A DNA stretch of 64,000 bases, taken from positions 30,125,898-30,189,897 of the forward strand of contig NC_092577.1 of assembly GCF_037975245.1 (NCBI RefSeq), in the 5' to 3' direction. How positions within the stretch are numbered: the stretch's first letter is position 1; each line of letters opens with the position of its first letter. The stretch is from Apostichopus japonicus (lineage: Eukaryota; Echinodermata; Holothuroidea; Aspidochirotida; Stichopodidae). This document shows positions 1 to 9,520 of the stretch, piece by piece. The translations under genes were made by a program, and so were the position numbers. A model generated the notes under the pieces. That model saw only the letters and a list, made by a program, of their open reading frames with translations, did no database searches and was not told the DNA's origin.

Positions 1-1030
1 TATCACAAATTAAAGACTAGGTCTTGATATCCTTAATACATCAAAGACTTTGATATTCGTAATGTCTTAGAATTCATTTCATGATATCCAGAATTCATAT
101 TTAGATATCAAGAATTGATATCGAGATATCCAAAATTGATGCAGTGAAATATCGAATTAATTTTGAGATATCCAACACTCATTTCAAGATATCCATGATT
201 CAGTTAGAGGTGTCCAAAATTTACTCTGAGATATCCAGCACAGAACTTTGAGATATCCAGAATTTATTTTCAGATATCCAGAACTCATTTCAAGATATCC
301 AGAACTCATCTTGAGATATCCAGAATTCTTTTGAAGATATCACAAACTGAGTGAAAGGATTTGGATATCAAGAATTGATATCAAGATATCCAAAATTGAT
401 CCAGTGATATCCAGAATTAATTTCGAGATATCCACCACTCATTTCAAGATATCCATGATTCAATTAGAGGTATCCAAAATTTACTCTGAGATATCCAGCA
501 CACAATTTTGAGATATCCCAAATTTATTTTCAGATATCCAGAACTCATTTCAAGATATCCAGAACTCATCTTGAGATATCCAGAATTCTTTTTGGAGATA
601 TCACAAATTGAGAGAAAAGGGATGTACAATTGCAACTCTCTGCTCTGAAGATCGTGTCACGTCAAATGTTCACAAAGGTTTATATGCTCGCTGTCGGCAA
701 TGTTTGTCTATTCGAAGTCTCAGTATCTCTAATTTGAATATATCTCTTAATCTTGAAATGAATTTGGGATATCTCTAAATTAATTATGGATATCTAACTC
801 AATTTTAGTCATCTTGTTAATTTTTATTTTGGATCTCTTTAATTTTCTTTTTGATATCTCTAACAACTTTGTGACATCTCTTAATTCTGTTCTCAATATC
901 TGTAATTACCATAATTAAATTTTTGATATCTCTATTGAGGATATTATCTCTAGCTATCTCAAATATTAATCTTTGAGATCTTAAAATGAATTAGAGATAT
1001 TGATAACTGGACTTTGATATATTGTCAAAA
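1..1030. repeat. GATATCC minisatellite in two inverted blocks, with a 260-bp higher-order duplication
   Basis: Positions 1-620 are degenerate tandem copies of a unit near GAGATATCCAGAATTCATTT (about 18-22 bp). The block from about 104 to 362 recurs almost unchanged from 364 to about 620, a period of 260 bp. After a 100-bp unique spacer, 720-1030 carries the same unit on the opposite strand (for example GGATATCTCTAAATT), giving a loose giant inverted repeat. A 63-codon minus-strand ORF here is a by-product of the repeat. Confidence 0.85.
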
Positions 1031-1154
1031 CTGATATGTTGTCAAAATAAATTAGTTATTCAGCATTCCATACAAATGTACTTATTATTGAAAAAAAAAC
1101 TAGGGCGGAGGGGGGGGGGCCCACGTGCCCTTCCACTGCATATATCATGACCTA

Positions 1155-1260
1155 ATAAACCTGTTGGTCAGTACATCCTGTTGGTCAGTACATAAACCTG
1201 TTGGTCAGTACATGAAGCTGATGGTCAGTACATGAACCTGTTAGTCAGTCCACTTTCAAT
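1155..1260. repeat. Short tandem repeat CCTGTTGGTCAGTACATGAA
   Basis: Five imperfect copies of a 16-22-bp unit lie in tandem just past the GATATCC array. A second small imperfect duplication (TTGACCTTT/TGACCC, about 1333-1430) follows. Nothing else is seen between this and the KCNQ 3' end. Confidence 0.75.
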
Positions 1261-1424
1261 CTAAACATTGCTACAAACCTAATAAGTGTCACCAAATAAC
1301 AACAACTCTAAACCACATTGTATGAGCTAGATATGACCAGTGACTTGACCTTTCACCCATGTGTCATCATGATGGGTCATTGCAGAAGCTTGACATGACC
1401 CTTGACAAGACCTTTGACCCCTAT

Positions 1425-1718
1425 GTCATTCTTTAATAGTACTATAAAATAAAAAAAAGCAAATCTTATAATAATCTCTGCCATTATACAGACACACTCA
1501 CACACACACAACATATAATTGAAACCGCTGTCAAATACGTAAAAAATAGATACAGCCTAACTATACAAGCAATAAAACTGCAAATTGACCCCCCCAAAAA
1601 AACCTCTACAAAGAACTTATAAAAGCCAAGGAAAGCCAAAAAAAAAAAAACATTCAAAGAAAATTGCAAAAGGAATTTTGCTAAAGCATGGGCATCAAGG
1701 ACTCTCTGATTACTAGGC
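1425..1718 (-). other. Likely KCNQ 3' untranslated region
   Basis: After the TGA stop the minus strand runs through T-rich and GT-rich sequence with no further coding similarity. An ATTAAA hexamer on the minus strand (plus positions 1432-1437) is a possible polyadenylation signal, giving a 3' UTR of about 300 nt. No canonical AATAAA was seen nearer the stop. The true 3' end cannot be fixed from sequence alone. Confidence 0.3.
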
Positions 1719-2406
1719 TCACAACCTCGTCTCGGGTTCCATGATCTGTAGGACCTCTAAATTACCGGATGGTTCCTCCAAAAACGGAGTCGTCTCGTCA
1801 GGCTCTGGAATATTTAAGGCAGGTATTTCGTGGCATTTGACCCTTGTGACCTTGGAATCTTGACCCCTCGACTTGATGGAATTCCGCCCCAGTCTCTTCG
1901 GACTGGTCGAATTCACCGTCACTTCCGGGTTATTGTCCGTCTGTATGAATTCGCTGTGACAGCGGACGTTGCCCCCGTCGTCGGGGGCGTCCGGATCCGG
2001 CACGAGGGTTGGATGGGAGGCGGATAACTTCCGGACCGTGGTCTCGGCCGGAGAGGTAGCCGACGACGAGGACGACTCGACCGCCGGTTCGACCTCTCGT
2101 GTTCTTTGGAATGAGCTCCAGCCTCTTCTCCTCGCAAATCCACGTGGAATGGGCTCAATATTGTCTTTCGGGGCTTCGATCTCCCCGGCGGCGTTGGTCT
2201 CTCCCTTCTCCTCCTTCTGTTTGGCGTGTCTCTCCTCTCGATACATCTCGATCAACATGTCTAGTTTCCTATCTATTAGAGTCACCCGCCTCTCTACCTT
2301 CACGACTCTGGATAGTAGACTCACGGTCGGGTCGTAGAGTTCTAGGTCGCCGGAGCCACGGACTTTCCTCTTCTCTCCTCCGGGCTTTCCGACTATTTGA
2401 TCTAGC
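1719..2406 (-). CDS. KCNQ: KCNQ-type K+ channel, terminal exon with tetramerisation coiled coil and PDZ ligand
   Basis: 688-nt last exon, ending in TGA at 1721-1719. Acceptor ctctccgtttag|G completes the split Arg of QSR and the protein continues LDQIVGKPGG (residues 427-654). Helix D, the coiled coil that sets subunit assembly, is LLSRVVKVERRVTLIDRKLD with heptad-spaced hydrophobics. After it comes a charged KQKEEKGE stretch and about 160 low-complexity residues rich in Ser, Pro, Thr and Arg (a Ser run at residues 537-541). The last four residues, ETRL, fit the class I PDZ-ligand rule x-S/T-x-hydrophobic. I see no vertebrate KCNQ2/3-like ankyrin-G motif. The high GC content of this exon creates long antisense ORFs on the plus strand at 1830-2410, which I treat as shadows. 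Confidence 0.95.
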
Positions 2407-3226
2407 CTAAACGGAGAGAGAGAAAGAACATGTGGGAGGAACAAATTAATGGAATATACATATGTATATATTTATATATATATATAAAAAATAGGTACCT
2501 TCTAACTTCTAAACATGATCGGGGGGGGTGAATGAAGAGTTTGGCTACATCTCTCCCTCCCCCTCTCATCCCCCACACCCCCAAACTTATAGTTATGTCC
2601 ATTTTTGTAATATATTTAGTTTACGTTCATTGGTGTTTGTAAAACCTCTGACCGTTGCGTCGGGACCCCTGTCCCCAATCCGGGGGTCAAGAGTCAGAAA
2701 TAATGCACAGCACATTATTGTCACAGTATGCGACCACAACGGAATCACCTCTGCTCTTTCTCTATAACATTCGCCGGTCGTAAAATTCTGCGACAATTTC
2801 ACTGAATGTACAGACCACATGTTCTCGCCCACCCCCTCTTCCATCACTTAAACAATCATAGAAATATTAGAATATAGAAACAAATTTTAATAAGGAATCG
2901 AAAAGTGGAAAAACAGGTACAAAATTTTCACCATATGTGTGCCAATTTTCTTGAGGCCATACTACTGATTGCAATGAAGATGTGGCAACTTCCCTGCCAC
3001 CCCCTGCAACCCCTCCCCTCCTTACTTGTTTTTACTATAACAGGGATGGGCCTGGGGTTAAAAAAAAAAATCACGGAACTTTGCAAAATTTGCGGTATAG
3101 GCTCCAGTTTGCGTATGCTTACAGTGTGTTAGGATAATAGTTTTTGTCCCCAAGGAAGAAAAGAAATCACGGAGATTCCGCGAATTCGCGGAAAAAGCTC
3201 ATGCCTGCTATGAACCTGCTCCTTAC
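2407..3226 (-). other. KCNQ intron between helix C and helix D exons
   Basis: 820 bp, gtaagg...tttag. Contains a TA-rich stretch near 2455-2490 and short poly-A and poly-G runs. No exon or element recognised. Confidence 0.85.
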
Positions 3227-3428
3227 CTCGATTGTAAACTTTTTATCCGAGCTAACATGTCGGTGTGACCAGATGAGTACTGCTCTATAACATCTTTGAC
3301 GTCGTAAGGCCGGAACGCTTCTTTGAACTTCCTCCTCGCCACAAAATATTTGATCTTCCGGATGGCTCGTATTGCATTTTTGTGGCTCTCAGTTAGTTTG
3401 GTCACTCCAATCGGCACGTCCCATTCGG
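3227..3428 (-). CDS. KCNQ: KCNQ-type K+ channel, exon with calmodulin helix B and helix C
   Basis: 202-nt exon. Acceptor caccctactag|CC is entered in phase 1 (split codon GCC); donor CAATCGAG|gtaagg leaves in phase 2. Residues 360-425 contain helix [21 protein letters not shown], the [20 protein letters not shown] signature and helix [17 protein letters not shown]. This is among the most conserved cytoplasmic blocks of KCNQ channels, binding calmodulin (helix B) and starting the subunit assembly domain (helix C). The usual acidic stretch before LT (as in VEDLTP) is shortened to [12 protein letters not shown]. Confidence 0.97.
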
Positions 3429-4819
3429 CTAGTAGGGTGTAAGAAAATATACATATATCATTTTTTTTTAAAGCAAAAACTATCAATCAGTAATAAGTAT
3501 TTTTTTGAACGCGTCAGACTAAAAAATTAAAGAAAAAAAAAAATTAAATGAAGCAGGTCGGTCGATTAATTCGAGCGAAACATTTCCAGTACTATATTTA
3601 TTGTCGTTGTTCTCACAAAACAGAGAGGACTAACTTTCGTGGGTAAACTTTCCTCGACCGCATGCCCGAATTCATATCATCGAGAATACCAATGAATTTC
3701 ACATTTCATTTCAAAATCGACGATAAGTGATTTATTCAACTTGGTAAATAACAACTGTCTGACAAGCCTTAAACCAAAAGTCTTGTTAGGGTCAAAGTTG
3801 AACTTGTACTGTGTTCATACTTCTCTGAGTTTGCCGCATCTTACATATCTGTCGCAGGTGCTTCCCTGTCACCGTTTATTCCATTTCTCAACATGGAACC
3901 TAAGACATGATGGCTCTCCCTCCTCAATCCCTATCCCCCCCCTTAAGATTAACTGCCCTAAGTAACTTAAACTGAAAGGTCACCCCTCTGCCGATCGATC
4001 GATCGATCCAGGCACGGCATTTATTAAATAGAAGGGGAAAAAATGTGACAAAGTTTGACTGGAATTTTCAACGCTAAAAATATATCTTAACTGTCAAGGA
4101 GGGGTACCCACAACCAAACAGCTGACAGGTGACTGGTGGAGCTTTTGTCATGTTGGAGATAAAACAAAGCTACTGATAGATTTAAGACTTCTTCAAGTTC
4201 TTTTAATGTTTTTATATATGTTTTTTACAACGGAGACTTCTGCTCGTTTCTATAGCCTGCGTGTTAAGACAGGCTTTTTCAAACTGCAGAGAGGTCTAAT
4301 TCTGGGTGGGTTGTTTAGTACCGCAGTATAAATGACGGTCTAATTTTATCAATTTTTTTCCGTAGATGTAATCTTGGGTGATCGCCCCCTCATAATGGAG
4401 TTCTAGAGCATGTGTGGGACCCCAAGGTCTACCTTTTTCAGGTACGAAGGGGCCCACAGCTGGAAAAATTTCAAAGGTTTTTTTTTTCCATCTTTCTTTT
4501 CTTTCCATGTCTGATTAGATAATTTAGGGGCCAGCATGTCTGGCTTTCATCGGGGCACCACTCGAAAGATTGAAAAAAAAACGTAAAAATGCATTGGCAA
4601 CATGATGAAGGTTGTCTGTTCAAGTACGAACAAAAAAAAATAAGTAGGCTGGGTTTAAAAGAAGCCGATGACTCCATTTGTTTCTCTGAAACTTCAGTAC
4701 TTGAAAGAGTTGAGTTCTTTACACAAGAATGGAGTTTAAGAATTGGCATGTTTGGCCCCAGGAGGAATTGATGCAAGTTTTACAGTCAGATAGAGAGAGT
4801 GTTTGTTTTTACTATTGAG

Positions 4820-5163
4820 CATAGACGTAGGAGGAGGGGGGGCTGGGGGGCTGAAGCCCCCCAACCAAAAATGTTTGTGAAAATTCGGGCAATATGCTGA
4901 GAATTTTTTGGGCACCTACTGAAAGAAAAATAATTTGCAATGTGTTTTTCACTGGTGAAACTGATATTATTCTTAATCATTATTGTTGTAACGACTTCCC
5001 CAATGATTGTATGTTATTGGCATGCGATGTAATAACCGATGCATGCCTATATGATATGCACATTAAAATGTTGAACGCGCACTGAGCGCGCGGAAATTTT
5101 GGTGATATTTTTCGGGCAAGTCGTTACAGCCCCCACAAATCATATTAGGCTCCTACGCCTATG
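4820..5163 (+). mobile_element. MITE family A, copy 1
   Basis: Bounded by inverted termini CATAGACGTAGGAG and CTCCTACGCCTATG. The interior matches the 53520-53900 copy closely over most of its length, for example TTCGGGCAATATGCTGAGAA and ACCTACTGAAAGAAAAATAA. No clear target duplication is visible here, so flanks or ends have decayed. It has no transposase coding capacity. Both copies lie in the same orientation, antisense to KCNQ. Confidence 0.85.
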
Positions 5164-5964
5164 AGTGTAGGCCTAATGGATATAGTCAAGTGGTTGGTGA
5201 CAACATATACCTTACTTTTTAGATAAATATTTAATTTAAATTAATTTATTAAGAGTGACTTAAATCTTTCCTTTATACCAGGGTGTGGATCACAGCTAGG
5301 TAAGTGGTCTGAAATATCTTCCAGGTAGATTCAAAAGATTTACACTTTAAAGGCTGATATAATTTTCAGAATCATATCTGAATAGAATTTAAATTTGCTT
5401 ATTAATATTCATGTTCTCTGTAGGTTGAATTTCATCAAAATTCACACTTTGCAATATTAATTTCCCTCTCTGGAAAAATGATTGATATATTAATATAAAC
5501 AATAAACAAGACAAGAAAGAGAGACATTTTTTGCTCAATTACGTCGTATGATACCTTTCACTCTGTTGATGCCAGATGATTCGATAAAATACACCAAAAA
5601 AAAAAATAAAAAAATAAATTAGTAATTTCATGATACCAATTCATAACTATGGAGGATTTGGTTTCTTATACAGAAATTTTCAGCAATTACCAAATTTCAG
5701 AAGATTGCTTTTAACAGACCAATTACTTGGAGGTAATTGAGAGTCAAATGTACAAGATTCTTCACTAGCCTTGACCATTACTGGTATTAAACTTCTAGCA
5801 TATTTGGTGGCAATAAGTTAGAATGATATCCACTTATATCAGCTTTTGTGTGGTGGGTTTTCAGCTGCATGAGTAGCATAATCCATGATCGTAAAGTTTA
5901 ACAACTCAAGCAAGACATTTTCATAAAAACTGAAGAACACCTTGGATAACCTTCATTTCAGTGT

Positions 5965-6282
5965 ATGAGGGGGCTCACTGAACCTGAAGTGCCGCAGGCC
6001 CTGCCTACTCCCCCTTTTCCCCCTCCCTCCTTCTCCACCTCCCTACTTCCCCCCTCCCTCCTTCCCCACCTCCCTCCTCGTCCCCCTCCCCCTTCCCCCT
6101 CCCTCTTTCTCCACCTCCCTACTTCCCCCTCCCTTCTTCTCCACCTCCCTCCTTCTCCCCCTTCCTCCTCGTCTCCCTCCCTCCATCTCCCCCTCCCCCT
6201 TCTCCCCTCCCTCCATCTCCATCTCCTCCTTCTCCCCCTCCCTCTTTCTCCCCCTTCCCCCTAAGGTCTAAATCCGGCACTG
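5965..6282. repeat. CCCTCC polypyrimidine tract ending in a hAT-like terminus
   Basis: About 270 bp of nearly pure C/T on the plus strand (CTCCCTCCTTCTCC units) ends in GGTCTAAATCCGGCACTG. Its reverse complement, CAGTGCCGGATTTAGACC, has the form of a hAT-type terminal repeat. A CAGTG at about 5959 could be the other end, but the flanks show no convincing 8-bp duplication. The 99-codon Pro/Ser ORF across it is a repeat artefact. Confidence 0.5.
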
Positions 6283-6311
6283 TTTTCATCAGGCTAGTAC
6301 TTATAGCTCAC

Positions 6312-6553
6312 CGCTCTGGTTGTGGTAATTCCTCTGTAGACTGTGAGTCGAGCGCATGGATTCTTGTTCCCTGAAAGAATGGTGACTGTCGTTGCTCAGG
6401 CTGACATTAAGCGTCCTGCGCTTCTCCTCGTGCTCCCCGTAGTAGACGTCCGAGCTGTTCGCCTTCTTCATCCTCTCGCTGTGCCGGTGGAGCATCGGGC
6501 TGTTGGCGTTACGCTTGATGGAAAGACGGGAGATAAGATTATTTGTTCGAAAA
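6312..6553 (-). CDS. KCNQ: KCNQ-type K+ channel, exon of the variable helix A-B linker
   Basis: 242-nt exon. Acceptor ttttttctttcag|T has a strong pyrimidine tract; donor AGCG|gtgagc; enters in phase 2, leaves in phase 1. Residues 279-358 start FRTNNLISRLSIKRNANSPM, resembling the family stretch F(K/R)-N---(I/V)(S/N)RL---R. The rest is a polar, Ser/His/Arg-rich linker (for example KRRTLNVSLSNDSHHSF) with no fold I recognise. This is the part of KCNQ channels that varies most in length and is commonly phosphorylated or alternatively spliced. Several R-x-x-S/T sites are visible. Identification depends mainly on splice phase, the short N-terminal match and position. Confidence 0.85.
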
Positions 6554-7992
6554 CTGAAAGAAAAAAGAGAGAAAAGAGAGATCGGATGATTTAAAGTCGT
6601 CGTTCAAAAAGTCAAATGAAAACTGGACACAAGAAAAGTAGGGGAATAAAAAAGAGTACATCTCATTTGAAAATGCACCCTTTAATATACCACTGCCATA
6701 ACAGTTTACCTGCCTCGGGCATTTCAATAGGCTTGATCTTGCCGTAGATCGTGGGAAAATTTGAGCTGCGCGAGTGACATTTCCACGCTTGTTTCCTTTT
6801 TGCTAGGCAAGTTGGCGAATTGATTACGTAACACACTGGCTAAATGTAACAAACTGATGTGAAAAGTGAAGAGGTTGGCAGTGGTGGAAAATGAACGGCA
6901 ATCTTACTAAAGGGCGAATTTTCAAATGAGAAATAAAGTACATCTCGAATACATGCAAGGTTTCTAAACTTTTATAACTATTATCTACACCTACTTAGTC
7001 CAACTTAAATTTTACCTCGAATATATCAAAATCTTTATTTTTACAAAAAAGAAAAGAAAAAAAAAATTCTAAATAGGTAAAGAAGAACTTTCAAAGATGA
7101 AGGTTTCATCAGTTGGCAAATGTTGACCACAGTACCATTAAAAGTTGCAGGCAGTTTCCACACCACGAGGTGTAACCCATATCCTAACAGCATATGGGGT
7201 TTCACACTTCAAATTTGTTGGTATTTAGTGTTAGTGCACCTGACATTCCTACCCATGCAGGTTAATTGAAGGTTTTAATGTCCTTTTTGCTTTTTAATGT
7301 AATGTAAGCCTAAAACATGATATTTCAAACTGGAGGCAGATGGTAAAAATCACATTATGGCATTTCGCCAAACACTCGAAAATTCAGATATGCACAATGA
7401 TAGATAGTAAAACGTTATTTCACATATGCATGTATTATTAATTTTGCTGTCTAATTTTCAAAGAATGAATAAGGATGTGATCGGGCTATTTAATATTAGT
7501 TTTTGTCACATTTAAATTAAAGTCATCAAGTCTCCAGTTATACTGGAACAACCCAAACAGCCCATGAATACAACACAGTGTCAGGGTTTGGAAATTATCT
7601 AGGTTTCCAGTCCTGAATTGATCCTTAGCAATAAAATTGTAGTATCATATACAGCAGAGCAAAAAGGTTACCAATCTTTCCCAGCACATCAGACAGTTCT
7701 TAGGAAGATTCAGTGGACAGAATAACATTCCCACTCTATTCCACTCCCACCCCCTCCTCCCCACCTCTTGAAAAGATCGGACTATAAAATCTTCACAAAA
7801 AAAAAAAAAAAGTTTTTTCATACTGTTTAAGAATCTCAGATACTCTGCATAAGTTTGCAAAACTGTGGGAGAGGGGAGGTGGGTTATTGTTTGATTGAAC
7901 TTTACTCCTAACTGCCAATCATTGGGCTATATTGTACAATTGGGATTAAATGATTGTGCTAAATATGAACTAGATCTACATATAGATATATA

Positions 7993-8034
<42 letters not shown>

Positions 8035-8529
8035 TATAAATATATATATATTTATATCAGTCTTTTAGTGAGCACTATATATTTATAGGACTGAGGTGGG
8101 GATTAACTACAATTTAACAGTACCCCTTAATTCCATGTCTATGTTAGGCTATATGACAGACCTGCAATTGCGTTCAATGGTTGAAAATTAAACCATAACC
8201 CTATATGTGCCAGTTGTAAGGCTATTTAGATACTTGTGGGAGGAAGAGGAGGGTGACAGGAGGGGGAACAGGAGGAGGAGGAGGGTAGTTATTTGCATGT
8301 ACATTTGAACTATACATACCCCTAAGTGACTGTTGTAGGGCTCATTTACCAGCTTGAGGTTGGGTCATATATTTGTACTATCTCCTTTCAACTGATCAGT
8401 TGTGGCTAATTTATTGATAATCATGCCAATTACCAGCTGTAATGGTTGTTGAGACATTTACAAAGGCCTGTTAATTACGGTATGCGGGATTAAATGATTT
8501 GTAAGTTAATTTGAACCAGATATCCTCAC
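6554..8529 (-). other. KCNQ intron between the IQ and linker exons
   Basis: About 2 kb, gtgagg...tttcag. It contains a (TA)n/(TATA) microsatellite at about 7980-8056 and several loosely repeated TTAGGCTATTTA-like stretches (7915-8570). No further exon is convincing; see the rejected entry for 6710-6765. Confidence 0.8.
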
Positions 8530-8624
8530 CTGCCAGTCGTTGGGCTATTTACAGGCCTGAGGTGGGGTTTCCAGGTTGCTATTGACGATGAATTAGGATC
8601 TGCAGCATAGCAACGCCATAAACA
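8530..8624 (-). CDS. KCNQ: KCNQ-type K+ channel, exon completing the IQ motif
   Basis: 95-nt exon too short to show as a free ORF; found by looking for the missing half of the IQ motif. Acceptor gatttccag|TGT; donor GGCAG|gtgagg; enters in phase 0, leaves in phase 2. Residues 247-277 start [20 protein letters not shown]. Joined to the previous exon it gives [12 protein letters not shown], matching the family IQ pattern LIQ-(A/V)WR-YA, followed by the S--TW-PH motif typical of invertebrate KCNQ. Both splice sites are good and phases match on both sides, provided the candidate exon at 6710-6765 is skipped. Confidence 0.93.
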
Positions 8625-9154
8625 CTGGAAATCAAAAAATATGCAATGAAAAAAGTGTATATGTATTCACACTTTTATTCTAATCGAAACTATCCTTTAC
8701 TCATTGAAGGCTATAACTGATTCCCATTTCCACGATTGAGTGTAGCACTTAGTGCTTATATCGCTGGTCGAGATGGTGACACCCCCTCATTCATTTCCTG
8801 ATTCCTATCAATTGAGTGGCTTTTCCTTTTCCCTCTGTGACCCGATTGGCTGATTCACTAACCAATTGGACAGCTTCTCTGTCCCCCCACCCTTACATCC
8901 CAAAGCTACCCCTACTTACCCGTATTATGGAGAGTTTTGGGTGCCTCATTTCCATGCCCTTTGACTGCATGACTCACTAAATGATATCAGTCATGCAACT
9001 GCTTATACATCCCTTCCCACTCCACCTATACCTGTGTTAGTTGGGTAGTTTCTACACCCCTCACCCCCCACCCCCACCCCCACCCCCACTATAACCTGTA
9101 CTGGTGTTGCAGTTGCCCATTCTCCCACCTTTCCCCCACAGCTGGCCCACTTAC
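8625..9154 (-). other. KCNQ intron between helix A and IQ exons
   Basis: 530 bp, gtaagt...ttccag. C-rich on the plus strand, with a CCCCCAC run at 9063-9090. Nothing else seen. Confidence 0.85.
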
Positions 9155-9250
9155 CTGTATTAGTTGGGCGGCTGGATGCCGTCTTCTAGCAAAATGCTTC
9201 TGCCTCTGCTGTTGCTGGACTTGTAAGGCAAAACCAGAGCCTAGAATACC
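9155..9250 (-). CDS. KCNQ: KCNQ-type K+ channel, exon with S6 end and calmodulin helix A
   Basis: 96-nt exon (32 codons, residues 215-246), phase 0 in and out. Acceptor tgtttttcag|GGT; donor ATACAG|gtaagt. The protein starts [20 protein letters not shown] and continues [12 protein letters not shown]. It contains the end of the S6 gate and the start of calmodulin-binding helix A, with the conserved RQKHF-(K/R)RR-PAA-LIQ pattern. The IQ motif is split between this exon and the next. In KCNQ channels this proximal C-terminus binds calmodulin and PIP2 and couples them to the gate. One Lys usual after the S6 gate (ALKVQ) is Gln (ALQVQ). Confidence 0.97.
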
Positions 9251-9300
9251 CTGAAAAACATTGAAATAAATAAATGCATGAATGAATAAATGAAAGAACA

Positions 9301-9520
9301 AATTTTTTTTTTTTTTTTTTTTTCATTTATTGAAACCAGTATAAATATAGCATATTTATAAAAAGGAGTACACATGTCAAACTCAAAAATAAATAAATAT
9401 GAAAACCATGATAGATAAGATGTTCAAAAGATTGCACAACAAGAAAGCGTTAAAACTATGTACATTACTAGAACTAGGTGAAACAATTAAAGAATATGAA
9501 AACCGTGATATATAAGATGT
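9301..9520 (-). mobile_element. Retroposon 3' end with poly-A tail
   Basis: On the minus strand an AATAAAT hexamer is followed after a few bases by a run of more than 20 A (plus 9302-9325), the mark of reverse-transcribed RNA insertion. The body upstream (higher coordinates) has two diverged copies of ATATGAAAACC-TGATA-ATAA about 90 bp apart. It has no coding similarity, so family and 5' limit are unknown. GAAT simple repeats follow at 9524-9600. Confidence 0.4.

Larger units (their letters stand above)
3429..6311 (-). other. KCNQ intron before the helix B exon
   Basis: About 2.9 kb, gtgagc...ctactag. It holds a 344-bp MITE (4820-5163) and a polypyrimidine tract next to a hAT-like end (5965-6282), annotated separately. 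A GATC tandem sits at about 3990-4008. The rest is AT-rich with no recognisable exon. Confidence 0.8.

Noticed and set aside
1830-2410. Plus-strand ORFs of 65-122 codons
   Set aside because: Antisense to the GC-rich KCNQ terminal exon, whose coding sense is certain.
5965-6264. 99-codon Pro/Ser/Leu-rich plus-strand ORF
   Set aside because: Translation of a CCCTCC polypyrimidine tract.
6710-6765. Candidate KCNQ exon reading SNFPTIYGKIKPIEMPEAG on the minus strand, acceptor cgcag, donor gaggcag|gtaaac
   Set aside because: It enters in the right phase after the IQ exon but leaves in phase 1, which hits stops in the next exon. The next exon joins the IQ exon directly in frame, and the acceptor lacks a pyrimidine tract.
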